From Enterobacter chengduensis (GTDB taxonomy: Bacteria > Pseudomonadota > Gammaproteobacteria > Enterobacterales > Enterobacteriaceae), in the NCBI RefSeq assembly GCF_001984825.2, contig NZ_CP043318.1, positions 3,038,001-3,102,000 of the forward strand: a stretch of DNA of 64,000 nucleotides. Reading direction: 5' to 3'. Each line of letters starts with the position of its first letter. Within the stretch, counting starts at the first letter, position 1. Below the pieces are notes generated by a model. That model had not been told where the DNA came from, searched no databases, and saw only the letters and a list, made by a program, of their open reading frames with translations. Shown in pieces: positions 10,748 to 21,474 of this stretch. Both the position numbers and the translations under genes were made by a program.

Positions 10748-12825
10748 TATTTCCCTCCAATCGTCGCGGTCATGCGGATATGGCGGTTATCCGACAGCTC
10801 CAGGTTTGACAGCACGACCAGCTGGCTCAGGCTGCGGCGCAGGAAGCGCGACAGCAGCGGACGCAGCGCGTGGTTCACCAGCAGCACCGGCGGCGCGCCC
10901 AGCATCTCCTGACGCGCCAGCGCCTCCTGCGTTTGCGCCAGCAGACGGTCCGCCAGGCCCGGCTCCAGGCCGCCCCCGCCCTGCAGAGCCTGCAGCAGCA
11001 GACGTTCAAGCGGCGTATCGAGGCCAATAACCTGCACCTCTCCGGTTCCCGGGAACCACTGCTGGGTGATCGCCCGCCCCAGCGCCACGCGCACCACCGC
11101 CGTCAGCTCGTGCGGATCGCTTTGTATCGGCGCGTGCTCGGCAAGGGTTTCCAGGATGGTGCGCATATCGCGGATCGGCACCTTCTCGTCGAGCAGATTT
11201 TGCAGCACCTTATGCAGCGTGGTTAGGGTCAGCACGCCCGGGACCAGATCTTCCGTCAGCTTCGGCATCTCCTGCGTGACGCGGTCCAGCAGCTGCTGCG
11301 CTTCCTGGCGGCCAAACAGCTCGGCCGAGAATTGCCCGATCAGGTGATTAAGATGGGTCGCCACCACGGTACTGGCTTCGACTACCGTATAACCCTGGAT
11401 CTGCGCCTGCTCTTTCAGGGCGCTTTCAATCCAGATAGCGGCCAGGCCAAAGGCCGGGTCGATAGTTTGCTCGCCCGGCAGCGTGCCTGCTGCGGTGCCG
11501 GGGTTAATCGCCAGCCAGCGGCCCGGATAGGCATCCCCGCTGCCGATTTCCACGCCTTTCATCAGGATGCGATAGCGCGCGGGCGGCAGGTCCATATTGT
11601 CGCGGATGTGCACCACCGGCGGCAGGAAGCCCATATCCTGCGCGAATTTTTTACGGATACTGCGGATACGGCCCAGCAGCTCGCCGTCCTGCTGGAAATC
11701 GACCATCGGGATCAGGCGATACCCCACTTCCATACCCAGGGAGTCTTCCAGCTGAACGTCGTTCCAGGTTGCTTCGACGGCCTGGTTATTCTCCGGCATT
11801 TTGACCGGAACAGGCTCCGCTGCCGGTTGGATTTCACGGCCGCGCATCCACCAGGCCAGCCCCAGCAGAGCCGCCGTAAACAGCAGGAAGACGAGGTTTG
11901 GCATGCCCGGCACCAGGCCGAGCAGGCCCAGAACGGCAGCGGCCAGCAGCATCACGCGCGGGTTGCTGAACAGCTGGCCAACCATCTGCTCGCCAACGTC
12001 CTGATCGGTGCTCACGCGGGTCACGATCACGCCCGCCGCCGTGGAGATCACCAGCGCCGGGATCTGCGCGACCAGACCGTCACCAATGGTCAGCAGCGTA
12101 TAGCTTTCCGCCGCGTGGCCCATGTCCATCCCGTGCTGCAGTACCCCCACCAGCAGCCCGCCGACCACGTTAATCACCATGATCAGAATGCCCGCGATGG
12201 CGTCACCGCGCACAAACTTGCTCGCACCGTCCATGGAGCCGTAGAAGTCGGCTTCCTGCGTCACTTCCGCACGGCGCTTTTTGGCTTCATCTTCGGCGAT
12301 AAGACCGGCGTTCAGGTCGGCGTCGATCGCCATCTGCTTGCCCGGCATCCCGTCCAGCACAAAGCGCGCGCCCACTTCCGCGATACGCCCGGCACCTTTG
12401 GTGATAACCATAAAGTTGATAATAACGAGGATAACGAACACCACGATGCCGATAGCGAAATTGCCGCCGACGAGGAAGTGGCCGAACGCTTCCACCACTT
12501 TACCCGCCGCTGCCGCCCCGGTGTGCCCTTCCATCAGGATGATACGCGTGGACGCCACGTTCAGCGCCAGCCTCAGCAGGGTGGTAAACAGCAGAATGGT
12601 CGGGAACGCGGCGAACTCCAGGGTGCGCTGGGTGAACATCGCCACCAGCAGCACCATAATGGACAGCGCAATGTTGAATGTGAAAAGCAGATCGAGGATG
12701 AACGCCGGGAGCGGCAGTACCATCATCGACAGAATTAGCAGGATCAGAATCGGCCCGGCCAGGATCTGCCATTGGGTCGATTTCAGGTTGCCGGGCAGGC
12801 GCAACATTGCCACCAGATTAGCCAT
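10747..12825 (-). CDS. flhA: Flagellar export gate protein FlhA
   Basis: FlhA forms the nonameric inner-membrane export gate of the flagellar type III system and docks chaperone-substrate complexes. The 692-residue length equals E. coli. The N-terminal half has about eight membrane helices with the conserved FHIPEP-type cytoplasmic loop (GRIAEVGARFVLDGMPGKQMAIDADLNAG, near residues 145-175); the C-terminal ~350 residues are the cytosolic docking domain. It overlaps flhB by 8 nt and flhE by 1 nt, so the three are translationally coupled. Confidence 0.98.
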   Translation of the reverse strand: MANLVAMLRLPGNLKSTQWQILAGPILILLILSMMVLPLPAFILDLLFTFNIALSIMVLLVAMFTQRTLEFAAFPTILLFTTLLRLALNVASTRIILMEGHTGAAAAGKVVEAFGHFLVGGNFAIGIVVFVILVIINFMVITKGAGRIAEVGARFVLDGMPGKQMAIDADLNAGLIAEDEAKKRRAEVTQEADFYGSMDGASKFVRGDAIAGILIMVINVVGGLLVGVLQHGMDMGHAAESYTLLTIGDGLVAQIPALVISTAAGVIVTRVSTDQDVGEQMVGQLFSNPRVMLLAAAVLGLLGLVPGMPNLVFLLFTAALLGLAWWMRGREIQPAAEPVPVKMPENNQAVEATWNDVQLEDSLGMEVGYRLIPMVDFQQDGELLGRIRSIRKKFAQDMGFLPPVVHIRDNMDLPPARYRILMKGVEIGSGDAYPGRWLAINPGTAAGTLPGEQTIDPAFGLAAIWIESALKEQAQIQGYTVVEASTVVATHLNHLIGQFSAELFGRQEAQQLLDRVTQEMPKLTEDLVPGVLTLTTLHKVLQNLLDEKVPIRDMRTILETLAEHAPIQSDPHELTAVVRVALGRAITQQWFPGTGEVQVIGLDTPLERLLLQALQGGGGLEPGLADRLLAQTQEALARQEMLGAPPVLLVNHALRPLLSRFLRRSLSQLVVLSNLELSDNRHIRMTATIGGK

Positions 12826-13966
12826 CAGTGTCCTTCTCGTTCATAAAATCCAGCGCGGCAGGCACCGGAAGGTTCTCAGGTTTCACAGGCCGTTGACCGC
12901 CGGCGAGACGCCAGCGCTTCAGCTGCCATACCCAGGCCAGCACTTCCGCCACGGCGGCGTAGAGCTGTCCCGGGATCTGTTGTCCAATTTCCGCGTGGCG
13001 GTAAAGAGCACGCGCCAGCGGAGGGGCTTCCAGGATCGGCACCCGGTGTTCCGTGCCGATTTCCCGGATACGCAGGGCGATCGGTCCCGCCCCTTTCGCG
13101 ACGACTTTCGGCGCGCTCATTTTGTTTTCGTCATAGCGCAGCGCAACGGAGTAGTGCGTCGGGTTGGTGACGATGACGTCGGCCTTCGGCACATCCTCCA
13201 TCATGCGTCGACGGGCGGCGGCACGCTGCATCTGGCGGATACGCCCCTTCACGTGCGGGTCACCTTCCATCTGCTTATATTCGTCGCGAATATCCTGACG
13301 CGACATGCGCAGCTTTTTGAAGTGGGTGTACAGCTGGAAGATGACGTCAAAACCCACCATCGGGATAATGCTGAGCACCACCAGCAGCGCGCAGAGCCCA
13401 ACCAGATTCAGGGCGTTGCTCATGGCGGTAAGAGGCGATTCGCTGATAAGACGCATCATTTCCGGCCAGTGGTACCAGAGGTAAAACCCCGCGGAGCTGC
13501 CCATCAGCACCGATTTGAGAATGGCTTTAAGCAGCTCGGCCCCGGTCTGGGCAGAGAACATTTTCGCAATGCCCGGCAGCGGGTTGAGTTTGGAAAATTT
13601 TGGCTGCAGCGATTTGCCGCTAAAAACCAGACCGCCGAGCATCACCGGAGAGACCAGCGCGACCAGCACGACCCCGGTTATCAGGGGCAACAGCGCGACC
13701 ATGGCCCCTTTAATCAGCTGGATAATCTGGCTGAGGATCAGATTCGGATCGTTGACCATGCTGTGGTCAAAACGTAAGCCGGTGGACAGCATGCCCGCCA
13801 GCTTGCGGGCGAGCGACTCCCCGCCCCACCAGATAATGCACACGCCCACGATAAGGATCAGCAGGGAGGTCAATTCTCGGGATCGGGGGATCTGCCCTTC
13901 CTCACGCGCCTTTTCAAGTCGGTGGGGTGTGGGGGCTTCCGTTTTGTCGTCGTTCTCTTCTGCCAC
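12818..13966 (-). CDS. flhB: Flagellar export switch protein FlhB
   Basis: FlhB is the substrate-specificity switch of flagellar export. Four membrane helices occupy roughly residues 30-210. The autocleavage motif Asn-Pro-Thr-His is intact (VTNPTHYSVALRY, about residue 269). The 382-residue length matches E. coli. It is the first gene of flhBAE; the promoter must lie in the 148-nt gap after cheZ. Confidence 0.98.
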   Translation of the reverse strand: MAEENDDKTEAPTPHRLEKAREEGQIPRSRELTSLLILIVGVCIIWWGGESLARKLAGMLSTGLRFDHSMVNDPNLILSQIIQLIKGAMVALLPLITGVVLVALVSPVMLGGLVFSGKSLQPKFSKLNPLPGIAKMFSAQTGAELLKAILKSVLMGSSAGFYLWYHWPEMMRLISESPLTAMSNALNLVGLCALLVVLSIIPMVGFDVIFQLYTHFKKLRMSRQDIRDEYKQMEGDPHVKGRIRQMQRAAARRRMMEDVPKADVIVTNPTHYSVALRYDENKMSAPKVVAKGAGPIALRIREIGTEHRVPILEAPPLARALYRHAEIGQQIPGQLYAAVAEVLAWVWQLKRWRLAGGQRPVKPENLPVPAALDFMNEKDTDG

Positions 13967-14032
13967 AGTGCATGCTCAGCCCATTACGTCACGGGTATCA
14001 TGCCAGCGCAGCGGAAATCCAATGGCGGGAAA

Positions 14033-14050
14033 AGCCCGTTTATTCGGGCT
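14033..14050 (-). terminator. Probable terminator after cheZ
   Basis: Stem AGCCCG / CGGGCT with a 6-nt loop, with a short T-stretch on each side, lies about 65 nt after the cheZ stop in the cheZ-flhB gap. It probably ends the Meche operon transcript. Confidence 0.6.
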
Positions 14051-14114
14051 CTTTTCGGGGATTTTGTCGTAAACCGCCTCAGGCGCTGTTAATCCCCTGA
14101 GGCGGAATGGACAA

Positions 14115-14759
14115 TCAGAAGCCGAGGCTGTCCAGCAGGTCGTCCACCTGGTCCTGGCTTGCCACCACGCCCGCCTTGCTGGCGTCGAGCTGTGGGCCAT
14201 TGAGCAGGCTTTCGTTCTCGCGTTTTGGACGGGCGGCCGGTTCCGGAATGTTCTCCAGCAGCACCATCAGCAGCTGACGCTCAATCTCCTGGATAACGTC
14301 CATCATGCGCTTGATCACCTGACCGGTCAGGTCCTGGAAATCCTGCGCCATCATGATGTCCAGCAGCTGGGCGTTGGTGAAGCTGGTGTGGCCCGGCACA
14401 TCGCCCAGGTACTGGCGGGTATCGGTCACCAGCTCGCGGGCATCCGCCAGCTCGATAGGATTTTCAAACCACTCATCCCAGCGTTTGCTCAGCGCTTTCG
14501 CCCCTTTTTCCATCGCATCCTGGTGCGGCTGTGACGCTTCAACGCTGTTCAGCGCACGCTCCGCGGCCTGCGCGGTCATCTGCACAACGTAGTCCAGACG
14601 ATCGCGGGCATCGGGAATCGCTTCCGCCGCCTCCGCAATCGCCTGATCCAGACCCAGCTCGCGAAGGCTGTCGCGCAGCATGCGCGTCAGGCTGCCGATA
14701 CGGACGATGATATCGCTCGGCGAGTGTTCTTCAACGGGTTTCATAGAAGGTTGCAACAT
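14115..14759 (-). CDS. cheZ: CheY-P phosphatase CheZ
   Basis: CheZ dephosphorylates CheY-P to end the tumble signal. The active-site segment [19 protein letters not shown] carries the catalytic Gln (E. coli Gln147) and the preceding Asp. The C-terminal peptide [12 protein letters not shown] is the CheY-binding helix. The frame is open to a GTG at 14768, but the ATG at 14759 is 8 nt from a GAGG site and gives 214 residues, as in E. coli. It follows cheY with a 10-nt gap, the ribosome site overlapping the cheY end. Confidence 0.96.
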   Translation of the reverse strand: MLQPSMKPVEEHSPSDIIVRIGSLTRMLRDSLRELGLDQAIAEAAEAIPDARDRLDYVVQMTAQAAERALNSVEASQPHQDAMEKGAKALSKRWDEWFENPIELADARELVTDTRQYLGDVPGHTSFTNAQLLDIMMAQDFQDLTGQVIKRMMDVIQEIERQLLMVLLENIPEPAARPKRENESLLNGPQLDASKAGVVASQDQVDDLLDSLGF

Positions 14760-14769
14760 TTCCATCACC

Positions 14770-16222
<1,453 letters not shown>

Positions 16223-16226
<4 letters not shown>

Positions 16227-17089
16227 GCTTTTTCCTTACTCAGCGCATACACCGTTTGCCCACGCAGGCTAAACTCACGCGCGAGGTTGCTGAAGTTTTC
16301 CGAGTGCCCGGCAAACAGTAAACCGTCAGGCTTGAGCAACGGAACAAACCGACGCAAAATGTCCTGTTGCGTCGTTTTATCAAAATAGATCATGACGTTA
16401 CGGCAAAAGATGGCGTCGAACGGCCCCGGCACGTTGTACTGCTTATCCAGCAGGTTAACGGGCGCGAATTCAACGCAGTTCGCCAGCTCCTGGCGCACGC
16501 GTACCAGCCCTTCATGCGGGCCCGTGCCGCGCATGAAGTAACGCTGAAGCTGCTGCGGCGACAGCGTTTTCAGCTCGTCCTGGCGATAAACGCCGTTACG
16601 CGCCTTCTCCAGCACCTCGGTATCGATATCGCTGGCGTAGACCTTCCAGCGTCCTGGCGTCATGCCGAGAGTGTCAGCGAGGGTGATCGCCAGCGAGTAC
16701 GGCTCTTCGCCCGTCGAGGCGGCCGCACTCCAGACGCGATACTCCCCGGTGCGACGGCGCGCGTGCTCGGCCAGTACCGGGAAGTGGTGAGCTTCGCGGA
16801 AAAACGCCGTCAGGTTGGTGGTCAACGAGTTAATAAAAGCCTGCCACTCGGCGCTGTTCTGGTTCGCCTCGAGCATGCTCAGATAGCGGCCAAAATCATC
16901 CAGCCCCAGCGTACGCAAGCGCCGCACCAGACGGTTGTAGACCATGTCCCGCTTATGATCCGCTAGCACGATCCCCGCACGCTGGTAGATTAACTGACAT
17001 ATCCGACGAAAATGCGCGTCGGACAGCGCGAGGCGCTGTGTCATCTGCAACAATAATGACGTTTGCCCAGGGGGCATTGGTGATGTCAT
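16223..17089 (-). CDS. cheR: Receptor methyltransferase CheR
   Basis: CheR methylates glutamates of the chemoreceptors with SAM. The 288 residues comprise the N-terminal helical CheR_N domain and a SAM-binding domain ([17 protein letters not shown] near residue 120; [10 protein letters not shown] near residue 225). The beta-subdomain that binds the receptor NWETF tail is within the second domain. It sits 19 nt after tap. Confidence 0.97.
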
Positions 17090-17108
17090 AGCGCCTTCTT
17101 AATTACAT

Positions 17109-18710
17109 TCAGGATACAACTGGCACGGCCTGCGACCGCCCGACTTCTGTTACTGCTTCAACGTGCTCTTTCACATTAAATACCGCGACCAGCCCGGTGA
17201 GGCGATCCGCCTGGCTGGCCAGCTGATCGGTTGCCGCTGCCGCTTCCTCAACTAACGAGGCGTTCTGTTGCGTCACCTGATCCATCTGGCTGACCGCCTG
17301 AGCCACCTGCTCAATGCCGCGACGCTGTTCGTCCGACGCCGAGGCAATCTCGCCCATGATGTCGTTCACCCGCGTCACGGAGGTGACGATCTCGTGCATG
17401 GTGTGCGCCGCCGTATCCACCAGCGTCGAGCCCTGCTGAACGCGCGAGACCGACTCTTCGATCAGCACCTTGATCTCTTTTGCCGCGTTGGCGCTGCGGC
17501 TCGCCAGGTTACGCACTTCCCCCGCCACCACCGCAAATCCGCGCCCCTGCTCTCCGGCGCGCGCCGCCTCAACGGCGGCATTCAGCGCCAGAATGTTGGT
17601 CTGGAACGCAATACCGTCAATCACGCTGATGATGTCACCAATTTTCTGCGAACTGGTGGCGATCTCCTGCATGGTGCTGGCGACGTGAGAGGCCTGATCG
17701 CCGCCTTTCTTCGCCGTCATCGCCGCCTGTTTTGACAGATCGGACGCCTGACGCGCGTTATCGGCGTTCTGGCTGACCGTCGCGGTGAGCTGCTCCATGC
17801 TGGCCGCCGTCTGCGCCAGCGAGGCCGCCTGCTGCTCGGTGCGGGAGGAGAGATCGTTGTTACCCGCCGCAATCTCTGAAATTCCGGTGTGCATGGCGTA
17901 GCTGCCCTGCCGCACGTCGGATACCGTTTCCCGCAGCGATCCCTGCATCGCCTTCAGGCTGGCAAAGATCGCCGAAATTTCGTTTTTGCCGAACACCGCC
18001 ACCGGACGCGCCAGGTCCCCCTTCGCAATGCTGTCGAAGTGGCTGCTGATAATCGCCAGCGGCTGCACGATCATCCTGCGTGACCAGAGCAGTGCCCCGC
18101 CGGTCAGCAGCCCCGCCAGAATCACGACCACGGCAAAGATGACGCCCGACATGTGGTAGCTCTGACGGCTCTGGTCACCCGCACGCTGCACAGACTGGTT
18201 AATATCCTGCTGCCATGCGTTGAAGCTGCCGTCAAACGCATCCTGCGAGGCCTGAACCGGCGCGGTCATAAAGTCCGACAGCTGGTTGTTATCAAGCCAC
18301 GTCGCCTGATGTTCCAGATCGCTGTACCACCCTTCAAAGTTCTTCTTCATGGCGGTCTTCAGCGCTTTCTCTTTCTCGCTGCCGGTGGCCTGCGCCGTAA
18401 AGGCTTTGAACTGCGCGTCGGCCTGTTTCAGGCTGCTTCGCGCGGTGGCCATTAGCGCCTTAATGTCATCCGGGGGATAACTCAGCGCGGTTAAGGTTCC
18501 CGCCTTGTTCAGCGCGGTGCTTGCCTGCAACAGCACGGCACGCGTTTGTGCCAGTGCGGAGCGCTGCTGATTACTCGCCTCAACGTCCTGCAAATTCTGA
18601 TAGCCATCGCGAAACGCCCAAAAAGACAACCCGTTACTGCCAACCTGCAACACACCGCAAAGGATCAGAATCAAAAACAGTGTGGTCGAGATACGAATAC
18701 GATTTAACAT
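17109..18710 (-). CDS. tap: Methyl-accepting chemotaxis protein Tap
   Basis: A receptor with two membrane helices (about residues 8-30 and 190-212), a periplasmic four-helix sensor, a HAMP domain and the highly conserved signalling hairpin ([19 protein letters not shown]). E. coli Tap senses dipeptides (via DppA) and pyrimidines. It ends in VPVVS without the CheR-binding NWETF tail, like E. coli Tap (533 residues, same as here from the ATG at 18710). The N-terminus [16 protein letters not shown] matches Tap closely. Ligand identity is inferred. Confidence 0.94.
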   Translation of the reverse strand: MLNRIRISTTLFLILILCGVLQVGSNGLSFWAFRDGYQNLQDVEASNQQRSALAQTRAVLLQASTALNKAGTLTALSYPPDDIKALMATARSSLKQADAQFKAFTAQATGSEKEKALKTAMKKNFEGWYSDLEHQATWLDNNQLSDFMTAPVQASQDAFDGSFNAWQQDINQSVQRAGDQSRQSYHMSGVIFAVVVILAGLLTGGALLWSRRMIVQPLAIISSHFDSIAKGDLARPVAVFGKNEISAIFASLKAMQGSLRETVSDVRQGSYAMHTGISEIAAGNNDLSSRTEQQAASLAQTAASMEQLTATVSQNADNARQASDLSKQAAMTAKKGGDQASHVASTMQEIATSSQKIGDIISVIDGIAFQTNILALNAAVEAARAGEQGRGFAVVAGEVRNLASRSANAAKEIKVLIEESVSRVQQGSTLVDTAAHTMHEIVTSVTRVNDIMGEIASASDEQRRGIEQVAQAVSQMDQVTQQNASLVEEAAAATDQLASQADRLTGLVAVFNVKEHVEAVTEVGRSQAVPVVS

Positions 18711-18754
18711 CCACGCTCCCATCAAGCGGCAAGCAGCCGCGGTTCAATTGTCAG

Positions 18755-20422
18755 TCAAAATGTTTCCCAGTTTTCATCTTGTCCGGTCGTTGCCGCACGC
18801 AGGCGAGTGACCGCCGATTCGGCGGCTGGCGCGCGATACGTGGCTTGCGAAGTGACCGTATTTCCAGCGAGTGAAGCGAGACGAAACGCCGAGACGGCCA
18901 TCTTCAGACGGCTCGCCTGGTCTTCCAGGGCAGCGGCCGCCGCAGCGGACTCCTGCACCAGCGCGGCGTTTTGCTGCGTCACGCGATCCATTTCCGATAC
19001 CGCCAGAGCCACCTGGTCGATACCACGACTCTGCTCATCGGACGCAGAGGCGATTTCACCCATGATGTCCGTCACGCGGGTGACGGCATTCACGATGTCA
19101 TTCATGGTCTCCCCGGCGCTTTCCACCAGCACGGAGCCGGTATCCACGCGGGAGACGGAATCTTCAATCAGGGCCTTAATCTCTTTCGCCGCGTTGGCGC
19201 TGCGGCTGGCCAGGTTGCGTACTTCCCCGGCCACCACGGCAAACCCGCGTCCCTGTTCACCCGCACGCGCCGCTTCCACGGCGGCGTTCAGCGCCAGAAT
19301 GTTGGTCTGGAAGGCAATACCGTCGATGACGCTGATGATGTCGGCGATTTTCTTCGAGCTCTGGGCGATGTCGTGCATGGTTTTCACCACGCCATCCACC
19401 ACGCGACCGCCGCGCTGTGCCGTCTCGGAGGCGCTTTCCGCCAGCTGAGAGGCCTGGCGGGCGTTATCGGCGTTCTGCTTCACGGTCGCCGTGAGCTGCT
19501 CCATGCTGGCCGCCGTCTCTTCCAGCGCGGAGGCCTGCTGTTCGGTACGGGATGAAAGGTCGTTGTTCCCCATCGCAATTTCGCTGGTGCCGGTATAAAT
19601 AGCCTCTGAGCCGTTACGCACGTTGGCGACGGTTTCGATGAGCGAACGCTGCATATGGTCAACGCTGTTTGCCAGCTCGGTGATCTCATTGCGACCGGAC
19701 ACGGTCAGGGTTTTGGTCAGATCGCCACCGGCAATCTCACGAATGTGGGCAATGACGCGGCCAAGAGGGTTCAGCAGAATATGGCGAATGCCGTACCAGA
19801 CCGCGACCAGCACGATGACCAGCGCCAGCGCCAGCACCGCCATCTGCCATTTCGCAAAGCGATAGTCATTCTGGCTTTCGGTAAACGCGGAGTGATACAG
19901 ATCGCCGCTGGCCTTCGCGTATTCCCCGAGCGCCGCGCCGAGGGCGTTTTGCATCCCCTGCGTTGGCTGCGCGAAGTAGGCGTCCATGTTGCCGCTCTCC
20001 AGGAACTGGATCAGCTCCGTCAGGCCAGCAAAGTAGGCCGTGTATTTTTCATCAATATTCTGGCTGACCTGCGCCATAGCAGGCTGCGGCGCGATCTGCT
20101 TGAAGGCGGCGTAGTGTTTCGCGGCGTCGGCGAGGGTCGCGCGGGCATTTTTCAACAGATCGGTTTTCGCGCTGCTCTGCTGATTGTTGGGGTCCATCAT
20201 CATGCGCGCGGACGAGCGGCTCAGGTTGATACGCGTCTGCAGCATCAGATCCCACGTTGAGGTGAGTTCACTTTGCTGCATGCGCAGATCGTTCGAGGCC
20301 GCGAAGCTGTCCTGGTTCTGTTTTAATGATGAGAAAAAAAGCCCGCCGGAAATGAGCTGAAGAAGTGCGAAAATGACCAGCACCATCATAAGCATTGTGA
20401 CAACGCGGATACGGCTCAACAT
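18755..20422 (-). CDS. tar: Methyl-accepting chemotaxis protein Tar (aspartate receptor)
   Basis: A 555-residue receptor whose periplasmic domain resembles E. coli Tar: the segment [23 protein letters not shown] includes the two Arg of the first aspartate-binding helix. HAMP and signalling domains follow, and the protein ends with the CheR/CheB tether NWETF. The ATG at 20422 has a GAAGGTG site; the 16 codons upstream are not used. A sigma-28 promoter lies 32-58 nt upstream. First gene of the Meche operon. Confidence 0.95.
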   Translation of the reverse strand: MLSRIRVVTMLMMVLVIFALLQLISGGLFFSSLKQNQDSFAASNDLRMQQSELTSTWDLMLQTRINLSRSSARMMMDPNNQQSSAKTDLLKNARATLADAAKHYAAFKQIAPQPAMAQVSQNIDEKYTAYFAGLTELIQFLESGNMDAYFAQPTQGMQNALGAALGEYAKASGDLYHSAFTESQNDYRFAKWQMAVLALALVIVLVAVWYGIRHILLNPLGRVIAHIREIAGGDLTKTLTVSGRNEITELANSVDHMQRSLIETVANVRNGSEAIYTGTSEIAMGNNDLSSRTEQQASALEETAASMEQLTATVKQNADNARQASQLAESASETAQRGGRVVDGVVKTMHDIAQSSKKIADIISVIDGIAFQTNILALNAAVEAARAGEQGRGFAVVAGEVRNLASRSANAAKEIKALIEDSVSRVDTGSVLVESAGETMNDIVNAVTRVTDIMGEIASASDEQSRGIDQVALAVSEMDRVTQQNAALVQESAAAAAALEDQASRLKMAVSAFRLASLAGNTVTSQATYRAPAAESAVTRLRAATTGQDENWETF

Positions 20423-20453
20423 ACAACACCTTCTCATAGATTTATTAACGGTG

Positions 20454-20480
20454 TTATCGGCACTGCCCACAGGAACTTTA
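20454..20480 (-). promoter_or_regulatory. Sigma-28 (FliA) promoter of tar-tap-cheRBYZ
   Basis: Read on the minus strand: TAAAGTTC, an 11-nt spacer, then GCCGATAA. This differs from the sigma-28 consensus TAAAGTTT-N11-GCCGATAA by a single base. It lies between the last gene of the pilus operon and tar, so the chemotaxis genes keep their class 3 flagellar control despite the insertion upstream. Confidence 0.92.
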
Positions 20481-20508
20481 CATTTGAGAAAGGGAAAAGC
20501 GCGGGGGG

Positions 20509-21474
20509 TTAAAACGCCACGTCGACGATCAGCGTATCGGTATAGGTTCCGGCGGGCGGCGTGGCCTGATTCGTCAGGACCTTCGCGGTGTAGTTATAGG
20601 TGCGCAGCAAGCCGTCGGTACTGACCTGCGACGAGGTCGCGCTGGTCCAGCGCTCAGTGCCGCTGCCGCCCCAGCGGTTCGTCGTGGCTTCTTTATAGAT
20701 GTCGTAGCTCATATAGTTGCTGCCGCTCGCCATTCGCCGCACGTTATTCAACGCGTTAGCGCCGTTATTTATGCCGATGGTATAGGTACTTCCTTTGGTG
20801 CAGGTAACGGCAATCGCCTGCGAGACGGTAGGGAAACTTTGTACCAGCGGCGCGCTGTTGAAGTTCACGTCTGGCGTGGTCATGGCGCTGCAGTCGTTGG
20901 TGACGGTCATATCCAGCGTGATGCTGGTGCCTTTCGTTCCGGTTTGCAGGCCCGACAAACACGCGTTGAGCACGCCCACCGAGCAGACGCTGTAGGTAAT
21001 ATCGAAGTTAAGCGTGACCTGGTAAGGGCCGGCGGTCACATTTTGTCCCGCTACCGTCCGGAAATAGAGAGGGATATTGTATTGTTTGCCGCCAATCAGA
21101 TTTAACAAGGTACTGCTGCCCCAGGTATAGGTTTTACTGGTTTGCACTTCACTGTTGTTTGCGCAGCCCGACTGGCCGCACAGGCGCGTCGGGATCGCAT
21201 CCGTGATGGTCGCGTTGTCGGTACGCTTCATGGTCGCACGACCATTGGCCGAAACGGTCGCTGAAAGAAAATTCAGGGTGATGGTGTCGCCGGTCAGCAG
21301 GTTCAACAGCGCATCGCAGGCCACGACCAGCGTACCGGTGGTTGCCACTTCGCCAGATCCACCGAGCGCGAATGAGGTCACGCTACCAAACGCGGCGTTG
21401 ACCGTGCTGACCCGACAGTCAGCCCAACTGCCGCCGGTCACCAGCAGCAGAAGCACAAACAGCAGGCGCCTCAT
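20509..21474 (-). CDS. Two-domain spore coat U protein, putative Csu-type tip adhesin
   Basis: A 321-residue exported protein (signal peptide [15 protein letters not shown]) with two tandem SCPU domains of about 150 residues, each beginning near a Cys and ending in an alternating donor-type strand ([15 protein letters not shown] at the C-terminus). In the Acinetobacter Csu system the two-domain CsuE is the fimbrial tip adhesin, and this gene has the same last position. It overlaps the usher stop by 4 nt. Function is inferred from domain order and operon context. Confidence 0.8.
   Translation of the reverse strand: MRRLLFVLLLLVTGGSWADCRVSTVNAAFGSVTSFALGGSGEVATTGTLVVACDALLNLLTGDTITLNFLSATVSANGRATMKRTDNATITDAIPTRLCGQSGCANNSEVQTSKTYTWGSSTLLNLIGGKQYNIPLYFRTVAGQNVTAGPYQVTLNFDITYSVCSVGVLNACLSGLQTGTKGTSITLDMTVTNDCSAMTTPDVNFNSAPLVQSFPTVSQAIAVTCTKGSTYTIGINNGANALNNVRRMASGSNYMSYDIYKEATTNRWGGSGTERWTSATSSQVSTDGLLRTYNYTAKVLTNQATPPAGTYTDTLIVDVAF

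Noticed and set aside
11332..12738. 468-codon plus-strand frame opposite flhA
   Set aside because: Antisense to flhA, His/Gln/Arg-rich, no homology or ribosome site.
12281..13777. 498-codon plus-strand frame across flhA and flhB
   Set aside because: Antisense shadow covering parts of two conserved flagellar genes.
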